Shown here in pieces: positions 41,632 through 52,888 of a stretch of DNA of 64,000 bases. Under the pieces are notes generated by a model, which saw nothing but the letters and a program-made list of their open reading frames with translations, ran no database searches and had not been told where the DNA came from. The stretch spans positions 47,329,201 through 47,393,200 of the forward strand of contig OZ038422.1 in the NCBI GenBank assembly GCA_964036155.1, given 5' to 3'. Position numbers and translations under genes: made by a program. Source of the DNA: Diploscapter coronatus (lineage: Eukaryota > Nematoda > Chromadorea > Rhabditida > Rhabditidae). Within the stretch, counting starts at the first letter, position 1, and every line of letters begins with the position of its first letter.

Positions 41632-44599
41632 TTACAATTTCTTCTTTTCGTTAAGAGATCCAGCTGATGATGTGCTAGCTCCGGATTCGTACTTTCGATG
41701 GCGATCGACGTCTTTGACAAACTACAATTTGCTTTCTTTTTACCCTTTTGGAAAGTATATTTTGACACGGTGACATTCGGATATCGTACAAAGAAATTTC
41801 GATAATAAAATGTCCATTTCTTTGACTCCTATGATACTTAGAAGTGGCTATTTGAAAAACGAACGTGAAAATCTCATGTCAATATCTTTATCATTCTACC
41901 TACAGTATTTCAAGGCATAGTAATTCAGCTACCTGTATTCCCGCCTTTCTTGCCATTCGTCCAGCGATGCTTCTCGGACCTAGGTCCCAAATTTGGAACG
42001 CCGCCAAACCACTGTGTCCGGCTGCATGAAGAGCGTGCTCCGTGGTCTGCGAAGCATCGTCACCGTATCTTAAATTTAAAATATGTATTTTTATAAGAAA
42101 GATGTTTGAAATTACTTGACTTTTACATGCTTCACGGTCTCGTTAGCGATACTTCTGCAGAGGGTCTTACTGCCTTCTTCCAAAGCAATCCAGACGGTAC
42201 TTGCACCGGTGATTCCTCCACCAATTACGGCTAAATACGATTACGATCATAATATCCAATATAGTTTGCTTCAAAACTATATTTAAAGTATTTGAAATAC
42301 TAGGCGACTTAAACTATGAGCATGCTATAAATCACGAAATAATGAACATCTGCATTTTCAATGAAGGAATGATGTGCTGCTTACTAATAGTCCCAGTAAT
42401 CAAACCGCCTCCTTTACCATCCCCGAATCTATCGTTAGCAGTGTTCGCGATCTTCGTCCCGACCGCAACTCCCATGTCACCGATTTTGTCGACTAAAATT
42501 CTCTGTTCAGGTGAGACGAATAGATTTCATTCTTACGTAGATATCTAGTGCACTTAGCGACGACCTTGCTGCCTTTGTGGAGGTAAACGACTCCACTCTT
42601 CACTGTAGGACTGACCGTGATGCCTTCACCTTCTTGCAGGCCTTCGCGATATCTGGAAAATTCAAAATTCAAGTGTGCTTTAAAATAGCTCATGTAATGG
42701 AAATTGAACTTAAAATTAGTCCTAACTCAGAAAGGTCTGATATTGTATAAAAATGTTCAATTTACGATTCCGACGTGTACAAGAATGTTCGGTAAAAATT
42801 TTCAGTAATTAGTACACGATGCTATTCACGATAAAGAGCTTACTTCTGTCCTCGATTCTCGACGTAGCTCGACATTTTAACACTAGTCGTCTGAACTCCG
42901 TCCGCGACTTTTTCGCCGGCTAAAAATTATCTTAAATTCCAAAACTAATGTCTTTTCTTACTTTTAATCAGGAAGTTCGCAATTTTTCTGCTCAGACGTT
43001 CGTTTTCCTCTGGCGTCAGCTCTTTCTTGACTTCTTGTTCACGAATTTCGACGTATTCAGATAAAACCTAATTTTTATTACACAAGGGAAAATAATATTA
43101 AAAGCATTACATCTCTGAACTCCTTTTCCAGCTTTGCATCTAAATCTGGTGGCAGAAGTATCGCGACGAGCATATCTAAGAAAGAGATAGGATAATTTTG
43201 TTTATTTAAGTTAATTTTACCGGGACTTTCCGGAACCGGATTATGCACGATATACGCGCCATAGTCGTTGTGTAACATCGGCATTTTACCCTTCATCAGG
43301 GGGTAGATCCAAGGACCCACCTGAATTTTCAAAAATTCGGGGGTTTAAATAAAAAATTCAAAATATTAATTTGAGTTTCAAAAATAATCATATTCATTTC
43401 AAATTTACTAGTATTTAGTACGAAGCTATTTTTGTGGTGCAAAATATTAAAATAATTTGCAATTTACCTGAATAAACGCCAAGGGTTCATTGCTATCAGC
43501 CTTCGAATGCTCGCCCTCGGAATTATTGAGCTTGAAAATCTGCAGAGAAGTTGGATAGGTCGGGACGGTCGTAGTATCGCCCTAAAGTTTAATTAATAAT
43601 TCCTTTCCTAATGTTTAATAGCATTTTGACTGTTTAGTGTTGACATTTAAAGCAACTCATCTGTACGTCTCGGCTATTCGAAGAAAAAAACTTACGCTAA
43701 TCGTGAAGAGTTGCACTCCATCAGGCAAGAAGTAAATCAGGTCAGCTTCCCGAGTGCCGACAGAATCCAGTTTCTCTCGGATATTTTCCGTATCTTTTTC
43801 GGATCCAACGACTTTCTGAAGAAAATATTTATGTTTCAAAATATTACATAAATCATTATAATATAAAAAAAATATTAACTCCATTATTCTGTCTCCTTTA
43901 TATAACAAATATATCACTATAATATATACGTTCAACAATTCCATGCGAAAATCAAGCACTCTCTAGTCCCCATGTGCTTGAGTAAATAGGTAAACAAGGT
44001 TAAGACTTTACCTCGTAGTCTGGTGGCGGTCCATTCTTAGAGGCTCCATTTACAACAATAGCTGGTGGTTGGGTTTGAGCCTTCTTCGGACCCTCTTTCT
44101 TCAGGACTTTGACTCTGAAATGGAAATGTTTTAGTTTAAATTATTATTTGCTAATTAGATATACCGATTCTCAACGCTTTTCTTGGCCTCCATTAAACTG
44201 CTGTAGAGCTCGGATTTCTTCGCATTTTTCGACTTCTCGCCCTCTTTGACCAAATTTAGACCTCGGTCGTACATGCCCAGAGTATTTTCCTGAAAATGTT
44301 AATTTAAATATAATAAGTTACGGAAGATTTACACCTTCATTAATTTATGTTTGGATAATATGAATGCATTCGATGTTGTTTAACAAACTCAGTCATATGA
44401 TGTTTTAAAAAATGCCCAAAATTAATTACTTTTAGAATAATCTTCCTTGAACATCATGCAGAAGTATAAATTATTTGAAACTCACATAGTCATTAATCTC
44501 GTCATAGCACAGTCCCTGTTCGATACAGGCATAGGCTTCAGAGAAATACGAATCCGCTTGGGCTGTGTCCACAGACGAACGTCCCCAAGAAAAGAACAT
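41632..44599 (-). CDS. Spartin (SPG20-type; MIT + senescence domain)
   Basis: 495 residues from 14 exons, all in phase: 44486-44599, 44165-44289, 44012-44114, 43696-43815, 43468-43581, 43221-43320, 43111-43175, 42962-43067, 42844-42919, 42537-42652, 42385-42492, 42116-42230, 41933-42068 and 41632-41721. An N-terminal MIT domain (AYACIEQGLCYDEINDY...YDRGLNLVKEGEKSK) is followed by a proline-rich linker, the spartin-specific middle (EADLIYFLPDGVQLFTIS, WIYPLMKGKMPMLHNDYGAY) and the C-terminal plant-related senescence domain with Gly-rich helices (TVIGGGITGASTVWIALEEG). Spartin acts on endosomes, ESCRT-III and lipid droplets; human loss causes Troyer syndrome. The tail is rich in Ser and Lys. 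It runs toward the cysteine-rich gene, 245 bp apart. The ATG follows TATTTAGAGA, compatible with trans-splicing. Confidence 0.94.
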
Positions 44600-46309
44600 T
44601 CTCTAAATATATTATTCAAAAATACGCAAATATAAAAATTAAAATATAACTTAAAAGAATTGCAAATTATATTACATGAATATAAAACGAAATATAAAAG
44701 ATAATTCAAAGAATGATATGATATTAGCTATAATTCTAATAGACATGCAAGTTTATTTAACGGTTAAAATTATCTAAAATAATATAATATAACATTAAAA
44801 AAAGAATATTGTTTATCATTTAAAAGATAAAAAATCAATATTAAACCTAACAGTTGTGGTTCCGTTAAGTCAGAGTTAGAAAACTCGTGCGTTAAGTTGA
44901 AAATGAATCAAAAACCTGTTTTCAGGCCGAAAAACGGAAATCTCAATCTTAAATCGACTGATAATATTATATCATATATAAAACAAAATATTATTATATG
45001 ATAAAATGGCAGGTGGCAGTTATATAGAAGTCGATTTCATGTGAATGTAAGAATAGAATAGCAGCGCGATTTCGTTAAAGACATGTTTGCTTTCGCAACT
45101 CCAAAAACGGCCCTATTCTCTTCTCTTCCATACTATTTCCGTCTCCCTTTCTCTAATCTCTTAGCAACCCAATACTATTTCTTGATATTCTTTCTTTTTC
45201 TGTCTGAAAACAATGCTATTTTCTAGTTATTTCACAAGTTTTTTTGCGTTCTAAGTGATGAGTCACTCATGAATTAGAGTGAATCTGATTTGAGGAATAT
45301 CGCCTGGGGTAGAGAATTAAATGACCCGCCCATTCGTGAAAACTCGACTCACTTTTGATGAAATATTTGTGGGAGTCACTAGGACAACAATGTAACGTAG
45401 AAATGGAATATTTACTTTGCAAAGAATTCACGTTCAGACAATTGAGAGATCAAGAATTTCATAGGTTTCATGGAAAATCAAATATTATTTTTGGATCATA
45501 ACATATAACAGTATCGCTCTATTGTTTCTAAAAGTTAAATATACCACGATAAATTCTAAATAGCAATTATTATCTTGGATAATATATCCTTTATTTACCA
45601 CTACGATATTTTAAATGCACCTAAGATTCAAAGTTTTTTTTTTTAAATGAACACTCATGTATTTCAAAATATATATGAACAAATATGTAAATATATAAAC
45701 ATTGCTCGAAATATGTATCGTAATTTACCTGATCGGAGTATTCCTCATGACTCAACATTTTGAGATTGGGTTGAATTGAATTGTTTAAATATAAATCCTA
45801 AAATTTAAAGAGGATAAGTACAAATTCAAAAGCTCCAACTAAAATGTAAATATTGACTTGTCTGAGTTCGAAGTAAAAGTAGGAATGAATGATTAACTCA
45901 AAACTAACAAAATAACTTCCTCCATAATGGGTTTATTCGATTAACAATTAACAATGGTTTTTCAATGATAATAACAAAATTTCCATCACCAAAATGGCTC
46001 GAAAAATCAACAAAAATTAGTGACTAACTAAAATAGTGGCTCGAAAAAGTGGTTCAACAAAATTGGGAAAGCTCCGATCTTCAAGTTCACTGGGTTTCAG
46101 CAGGAATATTATAAATTTTGAGTGTCGAATGAAAATCTTAACCATGAGTACTTTTCCATCAAAAAATGAATGATCGGAAAGTACACGTTAGCATAAAATT
46201 GGTATCTTGTAAGGTTCGGATTATTTCTAGAAAACGCGCTTAGAAGAAAAATAACGATTCTTTCAAGAAATCAATCAAATTTTCTGCGTCCTAAAATTAT
46301 CATAAAATC
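44600..46309. other. Intergenic, ABT1 to spartin
   Basis: 1.7 kb, very AT-rich near 44600-45000 with short AT palindromes, then a pyrimidine-rich patch at 45110-45200. No gene seen. Confidence 0.55.
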
Positions 46310-48268
46310 TTAATCCTCAGCGAAGATCATCTTCATGACGTCGTCATCAACCATTTCATCTTCCTTCTTTCGCTTCACCGTCTTCTTCTGTCGAGGTTGG
46401 CGCGGAGCAGATTCAGTCCATTCGCCGCCCTTCTCGCGGACCTGAAAAATACAAATTTGTAATCTTATCTGCATGGGACATGGCGTAATATTACCATATA
46501 GTTTATAGAATTTTTTTTATGATACAACAACAAAGTATTAGAGTGTATTGTTGCGAAATGTTCAACATTATTATGAGTGGAAATAAAACGTTGAACCTTA
46601 ATGAAGAAGTAAATCTATAAAGTTTGGTGAAATATAACATCTATTTTTGAGATTATTTACATTTAGATATTTCGTAATTACTCACCTTCTCCTCCAACTT
46701 CTTCAAGTATTTGCCCTTTTGGATTTGTTCCTCAAAGTGGGCGGCGACTTTTCTGGCCTGGGCAATTTCCATCTGCATCCGTTTGTCTTCGACCAATTTT
46801 TCGTACTCAAGCTGCTCGACCAGATGAACCCATTTGAAGCTAAAAATCTTATTTTATAAAAATTTTCACATTTACACTTTAAAATATGTTTTAAAATAAT
46901 CCAATACAGAATTGTATGGAAATTCATTAATTCTGTAATTTTATGGATCGAAATTAGAAAGAAAAACTAATAAAATTACCGTACCTCGGCAAATATCGAA
47001 TGTTCCAGAGAAGATACGAAACGTAGTCCCTGCTTTTTCCTCCTATGGGAGTATTGTCTACCTGAAAGATAAGAAAGCGTTTTTTTAATGAAAACTTGAA
47101 CTTAATAAAACGGATATCATAAACCTCGAATTGAAAGATATTTCATATACCCCAAAATTCCTTACCTGAGCAGCGATAGCCTTGGCGAGTTTCTTCTTCT
47201 TCACCTCCATCCAGCCCTCCTTGTACCGGCTCTCAATCGAGCGAGAAAACTTGTTCTTCTGAAATAGGTTTCAAAAATTTCAGATAAAAGTGAAACTTTC
47301 TGTGTGTGAGCCATTTTAAAGTATTAAATATTTAAAAAAATATTATTTTGAACATAGAGACTGAAAAATATAATTTAAAAAAAAAAAAAACCCCCCACCA
47401 TTAAATGGATTCTTCCGATTTGTCCCGGGGCTAGCTCTTCGAAATACTTGCGCAATCGGGCGACGTTAAATTTGGGAGGAATCATGGAGAAGTAGATTAC
47501 CTAATTTTCTAATTTTAATTTTATTCTAACCTCTTTATTTTTGCATTTTAAAATCTTATTTTCAATACCGTACCCCCGACTTCCTCTGCTTCTCTTCAGG
47601 ATTCTCAATTTCGTCGTCATCGAGGCTGGGTAGTTGAGATTCTGAATAAATTGCTTTTTTGTCTCAAGAATTTCAAGATAAAAATTTTCTCAAAAAACTC
47701 AATTCATCCACGACTACTCTGTAATCTATTTAAAAAGAAAGCTAAAAAAATGTAGGTTTCACAAAATTCGGTATTAGTTTCAATAAAACCACAGAGTACT
47801 CTGCCCATAGAGATGTAGTATTTTAAAAATTTGAAAAACTTACTTTTTGAAGTCTCCGGTTTTGTGTCGATGTCTTTTTCCTCGATTTCCTGATCGGATT
47901 TGGGATCATCATCAACCACCTGCTCTTCTTCTTCCTCGATCTCTAATTCGACCTGCTTTTTCTTCTTTTTCACGACCCGAGAGGGCTCTTCAGGATTAGT
48001 TCTGAATTTTTAAGAGTAAAAATGACGATTTTCTGATCTTTATACTATTCGCCATTTTTAAAATTTCTCCTGCATTCCCTATCACTGAAGCCAAGTGAAT
48101 TTTAAATATGGTCCTAGCGAATTGGTAAACTATGCAAACAGTTAAAACACTTGAAAATCTATAATGGTTATTCAAGATTCCTCGAAATTGGTAAATAGAC
48201 TTTTAAATATTTGAAACCTACTCCAAATTCTTGCGCTTCTTGTTTAATTTCTTCTTTTTGCCCATCAT
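46310..48268 (-). CDS. ABT1/ESF2-type pre-rRNA processing factor
   Basis: 276 residues from eight exons: 48222-48268, 47844-48001, 47574-47641, 47399-47500, 47166-47258, 46985-47061, 46686-46839 and 46310-46441. A basic/acidic N-terminal tail (KKKKLNKKRKN; KKKKKQVELEIEEEEEQ) precedes an RRM-like fold: SGVIYFSMIPPKFN, LRKYFEELAPGQIGRIHL, YKEGWMEVKKKKLAKAIA and NIRYLPRSFKWVHLVEQLEYE. A coiled coil (MQMEIAQARKVAAHFEEQI) and an acidic end (MKMIFAED) complete it. This is the layout of human ABT1 and yeast Esf2, nucleolar factors of the small-subunit processome. Intron 4 begins GTGGGGGG followed by a 12-T run, an odd donor. The ATG follows ATTTCCAG. Confidence 0.92.
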
Positions 48269-48848
48269 TTTGATCTGGAAATCCGAAATTTTCAATTTTT
48301 TGAAGATAAAAAATATAATGAGTGCTAAGATACACAGTATTAATTAAAGAATAGCAAATGTTTAGAAAACTTTATCCTTCATAAAATCTCTACAGAAAAT
48401 TATTTCGATCTGACTGAGAATTCTACATATTCTAGAAAAGTCGCATAGTCAAAGAAAAGTCAGCTAAAGATCTACAAAAAAAAAAAGTTGTTCAAATCGT
48501 CGATTTGAAGTCGAACATTTAGACGTTTTGACACCGGCTTCGGGGGGAAGCTGAAAATAAAAATATGGAATTTTTTCGACGTTCAATAGATAAAGCCTGT
48601 CGAAAATGAATAATTCTAAATGAAAATTTGGTAGTTATTATCAACAAAACGTAAATTGATGTTGATAAAGAAGCACTATCGTTCGAAATTGACTGAATTT
48701 TCAATGTAAATAATTATACGTTCCACAATACGTCAAATTCACTCTGCACTTTATAAATATTGAATTAATTTATCGTATAACATCAATAGTCCAAAAGAGC
48801 AAACTATATACTAGATAGATATGATAATTTGTCCCCACCATTTCCAGT
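48269..48848. other. Intergenic, UCR-11 to ABT1
   Basis: 580 bp between same-strand genes; AT-rich, no gene or clear repeat. Confidence 0.6.
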
Positions 48849-49245
48849 TTATTTCGCCTCTTCGATGGGGTATCGCTTGTTCCAGACGGGAATGTACTTG
48901 CCGACCCACTTCCACTCGAAGAAGAAGATCGCCAACAGGAACACCGAACCGCCGTACGCTCCGTACGACTTGTAGCTGCAACGAATATCGTCGTCACCTT
49001 TTTTGAATTATCGACTTTCTTCTATTGTTATCAATAAAATCATAATAAGTTCTATTCGAAAAACAATTTCGTCAGATTTCCTAAACTAATTAATTTTTCT
49101 TGGAAACCGACAATTTAAATTGTAAAAGATTCTATACCTGAACATGAAATAGTAAAATCGATCTTTAAAAGAAATTTTAAAATACTCACTAGGTCGGATT
49201 GGTGAATGCCTTCTTGACGTAGCTGAGCGGTTTCATGTAGATCAT
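48849..49245 (-). CDS. ucr-11: Cytochrome bc1 complex small subunit (UQCR11/QCR10-type)
   Basis: 60 residues from exons 49190-49245 and 48849-48975. One transmembrane helix (GGSVFLLAIFFFEWKWVG) is preceded by a short basic N-terminus and followed by KYIPVWNKRYP. The motif order Gly-rich helix, D/E-W, then IP..N is that of the 6.4-kDa subunit of mitochondrial complex III (human UQCR11). The protein should sit in the inner mitochondrial membrane. GC-rich codons suggest strong expression. The ATG follows TTTTTCAGCTCAGCCAAA, consistent with trans-splicing. Same-strand position between DAD-1 and ABT1 matches what I remember of C. elegans. Confidence 0.86.
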
Positions 49246-49770
49246 TTTGGCTGAGCTGAAAAATCGATCAATTTAAAAATTGATTTTCAAAAAAAAAAAA
49301 ATCAAAATATCCTAGAGTTCTCAAACTCTTTCCTTCAATAAAAATACTACTCCCCGTAAAACTTTATATCACTTCTTCAAGTAAAAGATAAAACAAACAA
49401 CAATAAATAATATAAAACTGGAATTTTAATAGCAGAGTGTCCCCTAAGAAAAAAGGCGAGATTGAGGAATTCATAACGATATTTGGAACAATGTGTGATT
49501 GAATAAAACAATAAAAACGTATCGTAGATTTCAAAGTAATTTTATATTCATATCCTGAAGGAATAAGTCATATCATATCGATAAAATCAATGATAAAATG
49601 GTCAATATTATCATTCGCTTCAGAAGTAAATCCAAAGGAAAATTCGAATTTCATCAATTTCCAAAAAAAAAATCAATAGGAAGAGTTATCTTATCACTGA
49701 TAATTGAACATTTTATCATTCCTTATCATCTTATTAAAAACTTATCATTAATGTTTTTCGATATGGCCAT
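49246..49770. promoter_or_regulatory. DAD-1 / UCR-11 spacer with clustered GATA sites
   Basis: 525 bp between same-strand genes. From 49577 to 49752 it has about eight TGATAA/TTATCA words in both orientations. Such words match the core of nematode intestinal GATA factors, but in AT-rich DNA some arise by chance. Confidence 0.45.
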
Positions 49771-50501
49771 CTATCCGAGGAAGTTGACGACGACCAGATG
49801 GAGGATCGCGTGAGCGAAGATGAAGTCGGCGAAGGCCCTTTCCGGGGAAATGTGCGAGAACTCCGACTTGTTCTCATCGTTGACCTGGATGCGCAGGCAG
49901 GCTGCAATTAAATTAGGAAATAATTATGATAATTAAGAGATAATTGAGAATAATTAAGCCTATAATTAGGGTAAGTAACTGACATGCCAGGACGAACGAG
50001 GAGACCGTCGAGATGAAGCCGGACAGGAACGAGTTGAATGGGAACGTTCCCACTAGGCAGCAGTAGGCGAACTGCAAATATCTTTGCTTACATTTCGTTT
50101 CTTCTCATTATTCTTTCATACTTCATGAGTATTCGAAATTTTGGACCTTATCAAAACCTGTTATTCTTTTCGCTGAAAATTTGCTAAATTTATAAAGTCG
50201 AAAAAAAACCAAGAAAACTATAAAATAAAGTCACTATTTTCACGTTAGAGCCTTTGAAATATTTCAATTTTTCTTCAAAAACAAATTATATAAAAATAAA
50301 GATAAATTAAATTAAATTGAATTGAATTGAAGCAAATAGCTAAAAAATGCCGACCTGTGCAATGCCGGTGATGAGGATGTAGAACATGTAGGCGTCGATT
50401 ATCTTCAACTTCGAAGAGGTAGTCTTTTTGTAGTCGTCGAACAGGTTGAAGAGCACCGCGACGACGTTCTGTTTCGCGGTCACAGGCTGGCGGGACGACA
50501 T
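49771..50501 (-). CDS. dad-1: DAD1, oligosaccharyltransferase subunit
   Basis: 121 residues from exons 50355-50501, 49984-50071 and 49771-49901, all in phase. DAD1 (yeast Ost2) is a small three-helix subunit of the ER oligosaccharyltransferase that N-glycosylates nascent proteins; its loss triggers apoptosis. Recognisable segments are [45 protein letters not shown] and the signature [20 protein letters not shown] then VVNFLG at the end. The family is about 113 residues, so length fits. GC-rich codon use indicates high expression. It heads a run of four minus-strand genes, and its upstream region is shared with the divergent trehalase gene. Confidence 0.97.
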
Positions 50502-52888
50502 GTTCTGGAATTTATTCCAATTTTCCAAGTAATAAAAAATAGTAAAACCACGAAGTTCCGCGAGTCAAGAGCTATATTTTGGTATCTATAAAATTTTGCG
50601 AGTTATGAATTTTCAGGAGCGAATAAAACATGAGATTCTCAGAGTTCAGAACTATAAGCTGACATAAAATCTGTCAGAAAAGGTCGAAAATACAAGTTAC
50701 AAAGAAAATTTTAAAACGCGTCAAAGACGAACTTTGAAATTTCAACATTTTTCAGGTGAATTTCGGTTCAGATTTTACCTAAATATTTCATCTAAATTTG
50801 AGTAAAATTTCGATAAAAATTACGGCTTCAAACCGATAAAACTGAGCTCGGGAATTGATCAATTTTGTAACGTGTATTATTATCAAAGTTCCGCCCATCG
50901 CTTTGCAATTTCGCGGCGTGCTTTTTCGAAAGAGCGAAGGAAGAGAGATAATCGAAAACGAGAGAGTAGGAAAGATAGAAAATGAATGAATGGCAGTGTC
51001 AGGCTAGGCGCGGCAGTCATATGAAAGTGATCGTCTCCCCGATTATGCCAGCCAATATTCTTGTCCGCCTATCTTTAATCATGTGATTATGGATTTCGAA
51101 AAAAAAATATGTATATAGCCTATCTGGTTTTCTTGGCATATGCCTCATCATGTGACGAGGGTTCGAATCGAGAGGGGATGAGAATTTAGGCTTCATCCCC
51201 ACACCTAGCCCCTCGTGGTGCGACGAACCTCGTGGTTTCTTGAACTCGCATTCTCCTTCATGAGTCCCTGAGTCAGCCCACGTTGCCTAACAATTGCCTA
51301 TCTTTCTTTTTAAAATCATGCACGCTGAAGATTTTGATTTTTTGATTCTTTTAAAATTGATTTATTTTTAACAAATTTTTCAAGATTTCTAGAGTTCAAC
51401 TAAATTTATTCCCTTGGCAATACTTCTTTATTTCTGGATGATTATTCACTCGTTTCTGAGGACTATTTGTCCAACGTTATACTTTTGATAGATTGGCGAT
51501 TTGATATCGAATTTTACGATTTTCTTAATCAAAAAACATCGTGCATCCGGAGCGTTATCTTGTCTGACCACTTTATGCTATGAAATCTTAATGAGTCGTC
51601 AATTTTCACCACCTGCATAAAAATTTGAATGGTCTCAATTTTTTTTTACCGAATTTCACCATATGGGCGGTTTAGTGTTTGAGTCCATAAACCACTGCGC
51701 ACTCGAATACACCCATTTTTGCGCTTTTATTCTCTGAAAACATGCATCTTTCATTTTATCGACTCTCAAAACATTTGAGAACGTGAGAAACATGAAAAAT
51801 TACTCGAGTCAGTTTTTCTTTCCTATTCGTCATCACATGACCAGAGGAATTTACTTTTCTCTAATCGGATCAAATGTTCAACCATCGACGTTATTCTAGA
51901 CAATTTTTGACTTCTATTTTTTATCATAGACGAGAACTTTATCCAAATACACTTTAATTGAATTAATTTTGATAACAAACTTTGTCATCAGTTGCCACTT
52001 ACTTTGATTCTTGACGTCGACGTCAAAAATTGTTACCTCGTGGTCTCAGTTGGTTACTTTCCGTGCTCAATCTTTGAATTTCGAATCATGGGTTTTGGTC
52101 TTACTCAAAACAATCTCCAAGTCTATTTGCGCGATGAAAGATGAACTTTAAAAGCAGGCTAATATAGTTTTGATGAGTTCATTTTTTACATATGGTAGGG
52201 GTAGGTATGAAAAACAGACTGAAATAGCGCTTATATAAATCAAGAAAATTTGGTGTTTACGCCAAACCTAGCCATTGTTGTGTCCTCTTTTATCGAACGT
52301 GCTTGTTCTTTGCATTTCACGGAATTAAGCCAGAAGAAGGGCATATACTTTTCACGTGAATTTGAGAATTTCGATTAGTTTATCTTCGGAAATGTTTCTT
52401 AAAAATAAGTTTCAGATTTTTAAATGAATAATAGATCGGTTCTTAATCCGATAAATATGGCTACAATTTTAAAACCATAAATTTGCACAACATTGATTCT
52501 ATCTTCCATCATTGATCTATGAAATTTCAAGTTCTATCGAATTTTTTAAAGTTATTTCAAGTCTCTCGAAACTATATCATTTTGTTTTCAAACAAAACCG
52601 TGAATCTTTCCATTTCGGCTATGTTCACGTGAAAATTCACTCTATGCGCTTATTTTCGTATGTAAACAAATTTAATCTGGTCTATTTCAGGCGTACACGG
52701 TCTTTTATCTCTAGCCGATATTCAATTCCCACATATCCCACTACTTTTTGAACTACCGTAATCTCGAAAAAAATCAATAACTCGATAAATGACCGCTGGT
52801 TGAGCGTCCGAATTCTGACGACGTCACTAGATAAACGAGAGCGAGATTCTGAAATTCTAACAGTGCGACGTCGAATTTCGCTTCAAAA
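50502..52888. promoter_or_regulatory. Divergent promoter region, dad-1 and trehalase
   Basis: 2.4 kb between the two start codons. The trehalase-proximal part (51720-52060) is pyrimidine-rich on the + strand. No other gene seen. A GGTTCGAATC word at 51162 was examined as a tRNA B box and rejected. Confidence 0.5.

Noticed and set aside
41409..41768. 119-codon minus-strand frame as the spartin C-terminus
   Set aside because: A phase-0 acceptor at 41722 leads to a better ending in another frame (FVKDVDRHRKYESGAS...EKKKL), matching the composition expected of a real tail.
51121..51185. Possible tRNA or tRNA-derived SINE with GGTTCGAATC
   Set aside because: The T-arm stem does not pair and no cloverleaf could be folded.
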